64,000 nucleotides of DNA from the NCBI GenBank assembly GCA_905250075.1, contig CAJNOP010000010.1, positions 124,001 to 188,000 on the forward strand, read 5' to 3'. A program made the position numbers and the translations under genes. Positions 49,820-63,000 of this stretch are shown one piece after another; position 1 is the first letter of the stretch; each line of letters begins with the position of its first letter. The notes beneath the pieces were generated by a model. That model was not told the DNA's origin and did not search any database. It saw only the letters and a list, made by a program, of their open reading frames with translations. This stretch comes from Rotaria sp. Silwood1. Taxonomy: Eukaryota; Rotifera; Eurotatoria; Philodinida; Philodinidae.

Positions 49820-52800
49820 TAGTAACACTTCATGAGAAGCGATTACTTTTTGGGTCTCATCAAATGACACATAAAATAAAATATTTATATCGATTGCAAA
49901 CGAGTCTGATATCTATTCTTAGTAACAATACCAAAAAAGTTAATAATCTTAATTATACGTTGTGGTTTGTAATGTTTTCATAGATTGGATTACACAAGCA
50001 GACAGAAGTTTTTGATATACGTGTTTAAACGACTTAATCTCAGTTTCACGTCCGTTGAGAAAGATAATTGTTGCATTTGGAAAGCGTGCAACTTTTTTTA
50101 TGTGTTATATATATATGTATATGTCAAAAGTATTGTGCAAAAACTTTTTGGATGGTTTTCAAATGCAAAAGTTGCCTGTTTTTTTTTAGCGTTTTTAATG
50201 ATAATCGTAACTACTTTTGATATATTCTAAATGAACGTAAAAATGCTTAAACGGTAGTCGTGATTAGACCATTTAGAAGTGTTTTCAGAGGTTCTCAGAT
50301 AATGTGTTGTACAAGCTTGTTTCACCGTTAGTAGATGAAAATAAAGTTTTCTCACCTGATTGAACCAATATTTTTGAAAGCTCTAGTTTTTTTTCTCTCT
50401 ATATCCTATATTTTGATAAACTTGATGATGAATGAATAATTTCTCGGAGAGATTTTTTTTTCGATTGACAAAAGATATTAATTATTCATTGCATTATACT
50501 ATTTATTTATTTAAAACGAAGTACACATACTAAACGCTTCCTATAATATGACTAGTATAAATTTAATGAATTAATTTAGAATAAGAATTTTAAAATAGAA
50601 AACATTTTAGCATATTAATGCAAGAATTATTAATTGTTCTACTACGATTGAATAAATTCTTTTTGTTAATTTACAAATCCTTCTTTGCATTAAAAAAATA
50701 TGATGAAGTTTCACTTGTTTACTTTGAATAGATACTAATTTAAAATATAAAAGATACTTCTTAATTTCTTACGTTATACCAATGTACAATTATAGTCTAT
50801 AGTTTTCGATAACTTAAATATTTTGAAATTAGTAAAAACAAAAAGAATTTCTTGAATATAAAAAATATCAATAGACAGCAAAGTTGAAAATAGAAACTTA
50901 ACAATGACAGTTATTAGTCGTCAATGCTTTTTTTCATTGTTAATACGAATTTAGAGTGAATCGGTACATCAAATCAAGATATGTAATCATAAGGAAACGA
51001 TGAAAGTCGTGTTTATATTTTTGGCACCATTGAGTTCTCTTAATAAAAATTCATCTGAATCATACAGAAAAAAAAACTGCTTTCGTTACAGATTCTGGCA
51101 TGTTTATTGACTATATTGGTGGTCATAAGAGGTTTCTTGGATTCAGTGATTGTAAGGATGACGATTGCAAATGTATCCCTACAGAAGTGTTGGATATTTT
51201 ACATTGATATATTTCAAGTCAGACATTTTTAGTAAACTACAAATCTCCATTAAATGTTTAATAATCATTAACTTCAAGTCTGACGTAGAAGTAACTGTAT
51301 TTATTCACAATTATTAAATCAACTTAATTTGATCATTTACTGATAACACACTTATCAGCATGTAATATTTGTTTTCCTTCAACCTACGTTTTCTTTTACA
51401 ATCGACAAAATTAAAGGTTGTTTTGAAATAATATTTGCTCTTATTATTTTTTTTTTTTGGCGTTTCCATATTTGAAGATAACAAGTTTAATAAACATGAA
51501 AAAACTCAAGACATTATCATCTTGCAATACACATGTAACTTTCTTAATATGTTTTTTTTCGAAAGTCAGTTATACGTGAAGAAATATTTATTTCCTATAT
51601 ACAATTAAATTTATGTGATATCAATCATTCAATTTATAATTAATTAATCTAGGAAATAATGCGAAAACAGATTGAAAAATATTTGAAAAAAAAATAGAAA
51701 AACTGCAATGTGAAAGTTCTCAGATAAACAAAACTTTTCTCTTTAGAATAAATACATCAAGCATACTTACATATATCGAACTTAATCTATTTATTCTTCT
51801 CATTCAATTTATATGTTCTTGATTAAATATAAATCTCAAATTATTATTTTGAATATTTACAAAATCAACTACAGAAAAAAAATAACATAACAATTTAGCA
51901 TGCAGAAATCATTATTTTCTCATTTCAGTAACGATTTGCATTTTCTATTGCTGTTAAATGATGATAATAATTCATATTATATTTTTAAAATAAAGATCAA
52001 TGAAACAATAGAGGTCAATTAGTTTCCATCCTTTTTTTCGTTCTGATTAGCATACGACATTTATTTTTTTAACATATGATATATAGTAAGAGAGTAGGAA
52101 ATCTGCTGCATCTCATGATATATTTATCTTGAACACAAAATAACATTTAAATCATAAAAGCTGTACCGGTAAAACAGATGACGTTTTCCTTTCTACAATT
52201 CACGTTCACATCTGTATCATCATGAAGAAAACTTGTAAGTTTATCATTATGGTTGGTTATAATATAGATAAATTCCATATGCTATATCAATGTTAAAATG
52301 AACATTACTGTTTATTTCTGTTCAAAATGGATACGAGATTGATAACAATAGTAACGAGAAACTTACCCATGTAATTATGAAAAGAATCTACATGTTGATA
52401 AATAAACTAATAAGAAAACGAAAAACATGAAAACATATATCAGAAGAGGAAAAAGGATGTTCTATTATGCACATCAAGATGGATGATAAAACAGCCATGA
52501 AACAATTTAGAATCGAATCTTTTTTAATTTTACATAGAAAAAACAGCCTTGATCTTATTTTATTATGCTGATTAGTCTTGATGATAAAGTACTGAATAAA
52601 TATAAACTGTGAGCTAGTGTCCTTCACGGGGACGATTTTTTGCACCCAGACCTAGTTCTAAGCTAATCGATATTTGGCAGATACCTTCACTAAAGTTTTT
52701 AAACTTATTAACATGAAACAGTATAATGTTTAGTTTCTTCCATAAATAGCAACAAAACAAAAGAATCATATCAAATTCTATAAAAATTAGTTGTTGTTGA

Positions 52801-53533
52801 TTCTGGCGGACCGGAACACACTATTGGCCATAATTGTATATGGATCCATGATTTTTTTTTTCTAATCATGATAATACACGTTCACATTTTTTATAGCTGA
52901 TTTTCCTCTCCATGCACTTAATTACTTTGTCATATGATTCATCATCATCTCTTGATGAATACCATTACGAATAAATTCTCATAACACAATATCGCTTTCC
53001 ACTTTGTGACCTGTTCTTCTAGTACAATAAATTGCTGAGTCATAATTGCACCGATTTTCATGACTATGCTCTTTTAAAGATTAGAAGTTGCAAAAGGTAA
53101 AAATATTTTGAAAAGTCGTGATTTTATTGATGTCCGAATCGAGTATTGGATATCAAATCGAATTGCAGAGCATAACTGTGAAAAAATTTATGCTAAGACA
53201 AATACAAACATAACAAATAACAGAGAAAATTCGCTTAGTGCTCACACTGCATTGTAGAAAGCAAAGCATCATTGTTTTTTTAATATAGACTTTAGTATTA
53301 ACCATTGTTCATTGTTCACAGTGAAACTATTATAAGATGCAGTACATTATTTTACTTTATCGCTATATATAATATGTTTAAAAATAAATGAAGTATGCTA
53401 GTAAGAACAAAAAATAAACAACAGAAAATCAAGTAAACAAATAAATAAAATGTTAACATGTGATTGCACGATTATGATCGTAATATTTTATAAAATTCAT
53501 TTTACGAATAGAAAAAAGCAAAGTACGAATATA
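49820..53533. other. long gene-poor stretch
   Basis: About 3.7 kb without any supported exon on either strand; AT-rich with short homopolymers. Confidence 0.5.
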
Positions 53534-54695
53534 CAATAAGGTTCAGAAGTCCTTGTCATCGCATAAGCAACTTTTCTGAAAGCTTTGTGACAAGTTTCGT
53601 GAAAACTCTGTCGAAGATGAGAGAAGATCTATATGTAACTATACAAACCGAGAAACATCGTAAACATTTGTGCTGTAAGTGCAAATGCCTGAACAACAAA
53701 ATCCTACTTCGCTGAAAGTGAAGTGATAAACTATGTTACAGTACAGGAAGAAAAGCGATCGATCTCTTATCATAATTGCTTATGTGATAGAGATCATTCT
53801 TTGGACTATCAAATATAATATCGCATAGATAAAAGAAAACATGGTACACTTTATGGCAGGTGCCATTATGATCGACCTCGCAATATTGCTGTCATTGAGT
53901 ATAAAGTCTTCGGGATGTTTATTCGATACAAAACTGTTTGACAACCGAAGTGGACATGTATCTTCGTGGAAGATACAGCGCTGACTGAAATAGATTGATT
54001 GAGGGAATGCTTAGCACTATGCGGAAGTTGAAAGATGCGAGTGTCAAGGGGTCAATTTAATACAAAGGCGAAGATTGAAGTCGAATAATGTTCATTGACA
54101 GAATCTTCCAGAAATTATTCAGAAAGATAATTTATCGATAGCCAAAGAATTCAAGAGTTGAGGTCAAGCAAGTTCCGAAGAACAGAAAGAAAAATCATAG
54201 TATAGGATGACTTAAGTGTCATAACCTTGGTCAGCTAATATCCATTCAGGATGATATCATCGATCATTACTAGTTTAAATCGTTGCAAGTCACTTGATCC
54301 ACAATTCTAGAAGGTAATTCTGTCTATCGTATGGATTGGAGCAAGACAGAAGTTCCATATACAAATCTCAAACACTTACAGCATGAATCCAATTGAGAAT
54401 CTCTGCTCAACCCTCTCATGTCGTATTCAGGAGCGACACCCATCAAGTCTACATGAACTGAATCTATTTTTACATGAGAAATACTACAAAATGAACTTGA
54501 TCATTCTAAATCATGTTATAAAATCACGATGATATACTTTGATGAATTCTTAGGAAAAGAGAATCAAATACTAATTGTGCTAGTTGTGTCTGTTGTGCTG
54601 TGCCTTATTTGTGAATATGATTGATTTCCATATTCATCCTATTCAATGTGAGAAACAGTTGAAATTTTGGAGGCAAATACTTTTGTACCTTACTA
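53534..54695 (+). mobile_element. Tc1-like DNA transposon relic
   Basis: The right end, reversed, reads TAGTAAGGTACAAAAGTATT followed by TGCC, a classic Tc1-type terminal repeat. The left end CAATAAGGTTCAGAAGTCC matches it with several changes. TA flanks both ends (53532-53533, 54696-54697). The length (1,162 bp) suits a Tc1-like copy. On the plus strand near the 3' end (about 54380-54470) the frame reads SMNPIENLCSTLSCRIQERH then PSSLHELN, equivalent to the transposase C-terminal block LNPIENLW...P.SLxEL. Upstream the coding frame is badly decayed, with many stops and shifts, so this is an old, dead copy. Confidence 0.75.
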
Positions 54696-54720
54696 TAAGT
54701 GCAAAGTAATAAGATAATAA

Positions 54721-55434
54721 CTAAGGTGGCATACGAAGAAGAGCATCAAGTCGAATATTAATACCATTCAATAAAGGATTTTCTACAATTGCTTGAGCAA
54801 ATTGTGCGAATTCATCTGGATCACTAAGTCGAGCAGGAAAGAGTGGAAAATTTCCTGGTGTATTAGGAACTTTTGCACGTAATCTACACAATAGTGGTGT
54901 ATCGAAGGCACCAGGAACTATAGAACATACGCGAATATTCATCGGTGCTAATGCTTTTGCTAATGGTCGAGTCATTTCTGCAATAGCTCCTTTTGATGCA
55001 GCGTAAGCTGTTTGTCCACGTCGTCCTTCAAATGCAGCTACAGATGACGTATTTATAATTACTCCATTATTTATCATTAATGGAATCATTTGCTGAATCA
55101 TATTATATGTTCCATTAGTATTAACATCAATTATACGATTAAAATCTTCAAGTGAATGTTCAAAAATTAGTTGAGAAAGAATAATACCAGCACAATTAAT
55201 AAGCACATCTAAGTGACCGAAATCTATTCGAATACGATCAAAAACATTTTTTACATCCAATTCAGATGTAACATCAGTTGGTAGAAATAATGATGAACCA
55301 GGAATAGATGATGAAGATGCTGATGGTAAATCACATATGATAACATGTGCATGTAGCTTATGTACAAATCTCTTTACACAAGCAAGACCGAGACCTGATA
55401 AACCACCAGTAATTAATGTAACAAGTTCTTTCAT
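54721..55434 (-). CDS. short-chain dehydrogenase, HSD17B10-like paralogue (single exon)
   Basis: 237 aa, uninterrupted. NAD-binding TGGLSGLGLA at the N-terminus, NCAG, catalytic Ser in INTSSVAAFEG, and YAASK (Tyr-x3-Lys). The C-terminus NPLLNGINIRLDALLRMPP aligns with the neighbour's [19 protein letters not shown]; the Gly of that motif is replaced. It lies 173 nt from the three-exon relative, same strand, and lacks that gene's introns and its roughly 40-residue insertion. The ATG directly follows an acceptor-like ATTCTAG. The family oxidises 3-hydroxyacyl-CoA and some steroids with NAD in mitochondria; the substrate of this copy may have drifted. Confidence 0.88.
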   Translation of the reverse strand: MKELVTLITGGLSGLGLACVKRFVHKLHAHVIICDLPSASSSSIPGSSLFLPTDVTSELDVKNVFDRIRIDFGHLDVLINCAGIILSQLIFEHSLEDFNRIIDVNTNGTYNMIQQMIPLMINNGVIINTSSVAAFEGRRGQTAYAASKGAIAEMTRPLAKALAPMNIRVCSIVPGAFDTPLLCRLRAKVPNTPGNFPLFPARLSDPDEFAQFAQAIVENPLLNGINIRLDALLRMPP

Positions 55435-55607
55435 CTAGAATTTTAGTTTTATTGTCCTTTCATCTGAAAGTTTTCGGCATTGTTTTTTTTCTTCATTCAA
55501 CATCAATACAAAAAAAAGATAGAAACTGTCAATAAAGAAAACTGCTCGAACAAATGGAAAGACGGCCAAAAAAAAAAGGCTAAGTTCTTTGTCTATTCAA
55601 CTAATCA

Positions 55608-57238
55608 TTAAGGTGGCATACGAAGTGCTCCATCTAATCGAATAACTTCACCATTAAGATAAGGATTTTCAATAATAGCTTGTGCTAAATGTGCATAATC
55701 ATCAGAATTTCCAAGTCGTGCTGGAAATGGAACCATATTACCCAATAATGTTCGAACTTTTGTAGGTAAAGCAGCAAGCATTGGTGTATGAAAAACGCCC
55801 GGTGCTATAGCACAAACACGAACACCCATATTTGATAAGTCTCGTGCTAATGGTAATGTCATAGATACAATTGCACCTTTTGATGCTGCATATGCAACTT
55901 GTCCAATCTGACCGTCATAAGCAGCAACAGATGCTGTATTAATAATAACTCCACGTTCACCTTGAGAACCAGGTTTATTATCAGCCATAACATGACAAGC
56001 CCAACGTATCACATTGAATGTACCTGCAGCATTTACATTAAGAACACGTTTAAATTCTTCAAGACCGTGCATTGAACGCTAAATAGAAAGAAATAAAGTT
56101 TCAGAATCAACATATAAAATCACGTTGAATGATATATAACATAAAATAATTTTCTTGAAAACTGACAGAAGCATCTACAGAAATTTTACATTTATGACAA
56201 ATTATGATCTACTTATGAAGATCTATTTGTTCGTGGAAAGAAAAAAGTCGTCTTAAACTTTTCTTTTTTTACAATAGAAACTATGTTATAAGATCTTAAA
56301 TTTTAAATCATATCAAAGCTTTATATTGCTTTCTTCTTACTTTATTTATATTATAAGTTCGAAAAGCAACACCAATACCAGCACAATTAAGAACAGCATC
56401 AAGACGATTATATTTTTGTTTTACTTTATTAAACATTTCTTGTATTTGTTGTTCATTAGTAACATCAGCTGGAAAGAACATTGGTGGTTGTATTTGAATA
56501 TTTGGGTTTAGTGATGCAGTATCCTCTGTATTGAATGTGCTAAAATCTAGTTTACGAGCTTGTTCATCTTGACGCAACTAAACAAAATAAAAACATCCGA
56601 AAAAAAATTGAAATTAATTCATACTTATTAGATAAAGATTATAACCTATGGCACGAAATATTCGCTCAATTTTCGTTAGAGCTAGAGAAGCAGAGTTCTT
56701 CGATATTTCCAAACATATTTTTAGATCTTCATTCTATCGCAAATATTAGTATGTGGTTAGTTTGTGTTTGTAATGAACTCAAGCTATTGATCGTAAGAAT
56801 TCCGAATCAGGTAGATCTTCTGCTCAAAGCAACAGCTAGTATTAGTTATAGGGAAGATATCAAGCTACTAGATCTGCTACCAGACAACATCCTATATCGA
56901 AAGACAAGAGTATGCTTCTCGAAAGTGTTCGATTCGAACTAACTGCTTCACGTTCTTTCACTAGGTATCTTTAAAGGATCGAAAAATGAGTGAATATTTT
57001 GTGTCAATATTTTCTCGCTATAGATTACATTTTCTGAAGCAGCCAATTTATTGGCATTTTCATCAAGTGCTTGAGTTGAAGTATTTGATATTGTATCCCA
57101 ATTTGCAACAATTTCTTGTCCTTTCGATGTAGGTAAATCACAAATAATAACTTGTGCACCTTGTTTTGTAAATCTTTTAGCACAAGCAAGACCTAAACCT
57201 GACGCACCACCGGTGATTAATGCAACCAGACCTTTCAT
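55608..57238 (-). CDS. HSD17B10: 3-hydroxyacyl-CoA dehydrogenase type-2
   Basis: Three exons: 57238-57029, 56577-56341 and 56078-55608; coding sequence 918 nt (305 aa), all phase 0. Hallmarks in order: [70 protein letters not shown] with catalytic Ser and Tyr-x3-Lys, [22 protein letters not shown] and [20 protein letters not shown]. These track human HSD17B10 closely. It is about 44 residues longer than the human protein owing to an insertion between the second beta strand and ADVT (about residues 45-110) that spans the first intron. Expected role: mitochondrial isoleucine/fatty-acid breakdown and, in other animals, a subunit of mitochondrial RNase P. Confidence 0.93.
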
Positions 57239-57348
57239 AATTTGGCCGTGGTTTGTTTTTTTTGTTGTATTTTATATCTGAAATATGATCATTATTTGAT
57301 ATTTTCTTATCTATTCATTATATGTTTGTAGTCAAAGAAAAAGAAAGT

Positions 57349-59936
57349 TTATTTTCGTTTAAGACGTTTTTGAAAATCGTTCTCATTTGAATATGATCTA
57401 AGCATTGTTGCCCATCGTTGACAATCATCAAAAAGAATTAAATGTTGCTAGATAAAATAAAAGAAAAATATTTTAATTAAAACTAAAACATTAATTTTTA
57501 TACTTCATGTGTTAATAATTTTTCATGATCTGCTCTTGAATATGGTAGAATTTCATCATAAAGTTTTGATAAATATTCCTAAAATAATTTCATCTTTTTT
57601 CTTTTATATAAAATCATAACTTATAATTAAAAATTTTACTATTTGTTGACTATATGGATAACTATCAATAATATCTCCAAGTAATCGTACACAATCAATA
57701 AAATCAATTTGTTTTTCAAATAAACGTGGATTAAGTTTATCTTTAATTATTTCATCAATAATCATTGCCTTTTAAATATGAAATCAACATTTAAGAAATA
57801 AAAGATCTTTTTATTTTTTATTGTTGTGTTTCCTACTTCACTTTTTTTCTCATGTTCAATCATATTAACTAATCTTTTCAAATGTAATAATGCAAGTTGT
57901 GTACGAATACGAACAGTACGTTCATTGGTTTTTAAGAATAATTCAACAATATAAACATTTTTTGATGATAAAGTATATAGACATTCAACAAGTAAATCAC
58001 GCTAAAAGAAATATTTTAATTTCGATTTAAAATACGAATGATATTAGAAAGGATTCTCTTGAATTACATGATCTATTCAGCATTGAGAAATCAAATATAC
58101 TATGTTTTAGAATAGAGGACATCAGAGCACGACATTTTCGTAATCTGTAACCTGTTCTAGACTAAAAAAAAAACTCTTCTTCTATATTCTAATGCAAAGT
58201 TTTTTTTTCCAATGAATCTAGTTTATGTTATTCATATCAATGAAGAGCAAGTAGGAATGAATAAGATACTATAAAATTTCTCCATGTGAATTCTATTCAG
58301 ACTGATTACACATGTATTTAGGACACAGTCAGATCTAGCTTAAGAGTTTTCGATCGAAAAACACTTTTCGCAGCAGGTATCTCTCGATTGAAGTCCAATG
58401 ATCACTTTAATTCAATTCCTATTGCATAGATTAGCCGTTTCAATTATCATAAGATTACAGGTTATACTATCAGCAACCTGGCGCGTCGAATAATATATAT
58501 AGTCAATCTTATTTTCATAAGACTTTGAAGGAATTAGAGTCACTTTACTGATAGACGATTATGCACCCAAAGAATGACAATTGCAATCCTAGGTACCAAT
58601 CGAAAACGTTTTTTCAAAACAATTTCGTATCTTCAAGGTAACTGTCTCATACGGATAAGAAACTTTCAAATTATGATTCAACAAACTTTACTCTATAGAC
58701 ATTTGAGGATCTTCTCTTGTCAAATTCAAAGAGTTGTCTTATGTATTAAAAGTGATTTTTAAAATGACTAACTTTTTCATTCCAATATGTTGGTGTTAAT
58801 AAAGTAAGTGCATTGACCATTAAACGTCGTGCCATATGAATAATATCTAAATCTAGAAAACGTTTATCAAGTTGAAGATAAAATCCAAGTAAAAATAAAA
58901 ATAAATAATTGTCATTTGATAATGTTGCATTTAATCTAATAATAAAAACAAAAAAAAAGATATTGTTTTTTTTTCTTTTAAATATATTTTCTTTTACTTT
59001 TCTACTTGAAAATATCCAAGAGATAAAATAATTCGAAAGACACGTTTTATAGAATTTATTATTTGATTTGTTGATGCTTTAGTTTTTGTTTGATCATCAT
59101 AATTAAGTTTTGATTTTAATTGTACACTAACATGAAAAATAAAAAGATTTAAATACAAAGAAATTATTGCTTTTTTTTTATTTTGTTTTGTAATTATTTA
59201 CTCATTTAATAATTCTGTTATTTTTACATCTTCTAATAGAGCAATAAGTTTTTCAACATTAACACCAGCATTATGTAAAATATCAAATAGAAGTCCAATA
59301 TCATATTGCCATGTACTTTCAATCTATGAATTGTTTTTTTTTTGTTATTTGAAACAAATGATTCTTGTAAACTTACATCTTGATGAAGATATTCAAGAAG
59401 ATGATCAACAGAACTATTTACAGCTTCATCTGTTAAACAACAACCTTAAGACAAAAGAAAACGGACATCAAGAAATTTCTATTAAACTTTCAATTAATCA
59501 AACTAACACACTCGCATATATTTTATAATCAATGCTCGTTTTGTATATTGATCATTTTCATCTTTAATAAACCATAATACTTGTTCAAACATTTCAAAAT
59601 CTAAATAAAATATTTCAAAAAAAATAAAAAATAAAAATAAAATTTTTATTAACCATTTGTAGTTAAAGCACAATTAATAATTTCATCACATTCAGGATGA
59701 ATATATGATGAAGCAAATAAAGGTTTATCAAATCCATTTAATTCTAGATTAGGAACAATACGATAACGAAAATGAGAGAATGGATTAGTCGATGAAGATG
59801 AATGTGTATCCGGTATCTATATAAAAATGAGTCTTTCTTTTTTGTTCTATAAATATTATTATTATTATTATATAATTTTTACTTCAAGTTGTGCTTTTGC
59901 TTCGAGAATATCTTGTCTAACTTGTTCTTCTTCCAT
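57349..59936 (-). CDS. all-helical protein of 419 aa, possibly SLF2/FAM178-like
   Basis: Eleven exons on the minus strand: 59936-59883, 59816-59654, 59600-59508, 59444-59377, 59323-59202, 59126-58998, 58935-58773, 58001-57837, 57768-57640, 57578-57504 and 57447-57349. The total is 1,260 nt, and every junction has GT...AG ends and matching phase, so the model is firm even though the protein is not recognised. It starts MEEEQVRQDILEAKAQLEIP, then SHFRYRIVPNLELNGFDKPL. The rest is a chain of amphipathic helices such as YLFLFLLGFYLQLDKRFLDL and LHLKRLVNMIEHEKK, suggesting an ARM/HEAT-like solenoid. It ends in a basic tail (KRLKRK). The opening part faintly recalls the conserved domain of the SMC5/6 localisation factor SLF2 (FAM178); that is a guess from memory of the motif order. 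Intron 7 (58002-58772) is the only long one. Confidence 0.8.
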
Positions 59937-62900
59937 TAAACGTATTAGTAATCTTAAACGAAAAAGATAAATTATATAATCTTTCTTCAATAAAAATTCA
60001 AATGAAGCATGAAGATTAGCTAGAATTTAACACTTCATAAGAAGTCTATATTTAGATATCATATATGTTCATCATTAGTTTTATAACAATTAGATAGTAT
60101 AAATAACAAAATTTATGTTTTAAATTTTTTACGAAAAACTTATTCTGGTTTTGAACAGTAGTATCTTATTTAAAAATTATCATTAATCAAAGTTTAATAA
60201 AAACAAAAAAAGAGAAAGATAATCTTATCTAATGTAATAATTTTTATTATCGAATTACTATTCTCTTACTTTTATTGAAGGATATGTATTATCGATTCGA
60301 AATCATAAAAAGTATGGCATAACTCAATTTCGTATTCGATGATGGATCAATTGACGATATTATTATTCAGACAGCTATATTTCAACTGACATAATAATTA
60401 ACACTGATGATTCTTTATTAAAGTACAATTTCCTGTAGAATGACCTAATCAATATTTCTCATGAGAATTGAAAACAATGTATTTGTTTTATACACTCTAC
60501 TTTTGCTAACAAAGTGTGCGAGCAAATACTTTGTTATCAGCGATAGGTTATCACAATGTAAACACAGAAAAAAAAAATAATGTACGTATTTTTCCTTTGA
60601 TCACATATATTAATCGTAGTTAGATAACGGATAAACAATAAATACAGATACTAATTCATTATTCAGTATTTTTAAATAAAAAAAAAAAAATGAGAAAAGA
60701 AAATAAACATGAATTTATATAACAGAACATAAATTAATGATTGAATTTATAGAATAGTGTTACTATCATATAAATGTAATCTTTCATATCATACTATATA
60801 TAGCATTCAAGGCTTCCCAATCAAAATGTCAATGTCATCACCGAAACGTACTACATACACTCTGTATTTTTTGACAGACATGTAAACTGAAGTCTATAAC
60901 AAAAACAGTAGAAATATTCTTTGTATTTTCCTTGTGTGTTAATACGCTAGGTATTACAAATACAGCAGTGAATTTGACCACCGTACTGGATAAAGGTTTC
61001 TTTCTAGAATTAGTCAATCATAAGTTCATCAATGGTTGAACAAGATGAACAAATTGAATGAGATTATAAGATAAGAATATTATTTTACAAGTATAAAAAT
61101 TTAAGTTTGAATCAAAACTATAAAAGAGGAAATATGACTTCAATTGCGTTGAATGAAAAATAAAACAGATGTCGCCCTTTATCGGCAGAAAAAATTGTCT
61201 TGCATTTCTTTCCAGTTCGATAATTTCGAATTCATACAAACAAACAGATTTAATTGCAACTGACTGAAAATATGCAAGAAAATCATCATATTTGACAAGA
61301 ATATCACAAGAATGAATGAAACTTGAAATTAATATTCCGGGTCGAAAAGTTTACCCTTTTTTTTTCTACAGTAGATTTTCTGAATGTTTCGCGCTGAAAA
61401 GGATAGGAAGTTGGTCGAAAATCATCGAGAAAGTTCAGAGATTTTCCGGTTTCGAATACTGCCTTTCAAGTTTCATATATTTCTGATTCTTTCATATTAA
61501 AAATGATGTATCTGAAAATCATTTTTCTCATCAATTTTGAAGAATATAAATGTATATTATTATATGTAAACGACTTAAAAAAGATGTACTTCTTTTTCTT
61601 CTATAATAATAAGTGAAAAATTCAGAAAACATACAAAATGTTATATACAATCCATTTGTATGCAATCAATGATGAATATTTACAATCGTCTCTTGAATTA
61701 TCTATCTCTACTGAGAGTTTGAGTCTCCTTCATTCAAAATCAACATAATTTATTCCATTTATGATTCTAAAAGATTCATTGAAGTTAACTGAATATAATC
61801 AATTTTACTATTATTCACTAGCTGTATTGACTGAATTAATTTAATCTGACATTTATCAATTTGGCCGAAGGAAAAAATGGCGAGGAATAAAATACTCCAA
61901 AAAAATGTCAAAAATGTTCCAGATGTTATTAAGTAACTCTGTCAAGGGTGAAATGTACGAGTACGTGTAGTAAACAGATTGATATTTACATGTACAGTCC
62001 ACACTTATCCACGTAAATAAACGTATTGTCTTGTCGTTAATTTTTATTTTTAAATATTTTTCATATCAGTATTATCTCTTATTGATGAACTTGAGCGTTT
62101 TTTATTGTTTTGTGTATTATAAATTATCTTCATTTCACTGGTTGAGAATCTCAAAATCAATTTTCTTTCGACTAAATTAATGTCATTGTTTAATTTAATC
62201 AGCATTGTCATAAATAAACTAATTGAAAAAAGAACTCATCATATACAATTTTAAAATAATTCAATCTAGCAGATTGTTGCCTGTAGATAAAAGAATAATA
62301 TCGTTTTTTCTTTACAATGATTTGAAACATCAGGAGAACAGATTGGCATTGAAGTCAACTAAATGTCTTACTAATAAATCAAATTGAACATAAGAATTTT
62401 TTTCAACCATAAGTTTTACTCTTTGATATTCACTGCATAAATTAATATGTTTTCAAAATTCAATTAGCATCTCTTCAAGGGTTACACCCATGAGAAGAAG
62501 TCGAAGTCAACCTTGACTCCGACTTTTCCTCATCTTTGTAAAGCCCTAAGGCGACGTGAATCGAGCCGTCAGAATACACCAGTGTATACCAATAATACAA
62601 ACTCACCATTCAAAAAAGACTTGTAATACTGTATTTAATTTACTTTTAGAGAATTTAGAGAGCTTCGTCTGATGCTAAAAATGACTGTAATGCAGGTCTC
62701 CAGTCAGTATTCATTAAAACTGCACAAAATAATCTTCATCTTTGGATAATAGGCAAACAAAGTCTTACAAGATAGTATCCGAATATCTTCTACACATTTT
62801 TTTTCTATGTGTATCTATACTTTTCAAAATATTACACAAGATTTAAGATGTCATATTTTCAATCTATATTCTTTCTTATATCTAACCACACATACAACGA

Positions 62901-63000
62901 AACAAAGATCTGATTTATGTTATTATCAGATACATTTGTAAGATAAACACAACATCGTTAACTTAAAAATAAATGTCAAAGAAAACAAAAACATTTTCCA
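59937..63000. other. intergenic, no gene seen
   Basis: An acceptor-like CGTTTAAG lies 17 nt upstream of the previous gene's ATG. Beyond it I find no exon. Around 62.48-62.58 kb is a less AT-rich patch with a short imperfect palindrome (GTCGAAGTCAA / TTGACTCCGAC). Confidence 0.5.

Noticed and set aside
62480-62580. tRNA-like or structured RNA in a GC-richer patch
   Set aside because: A short palindrome is present, but no cloverleaf, T-loop or internal promoter boxes.
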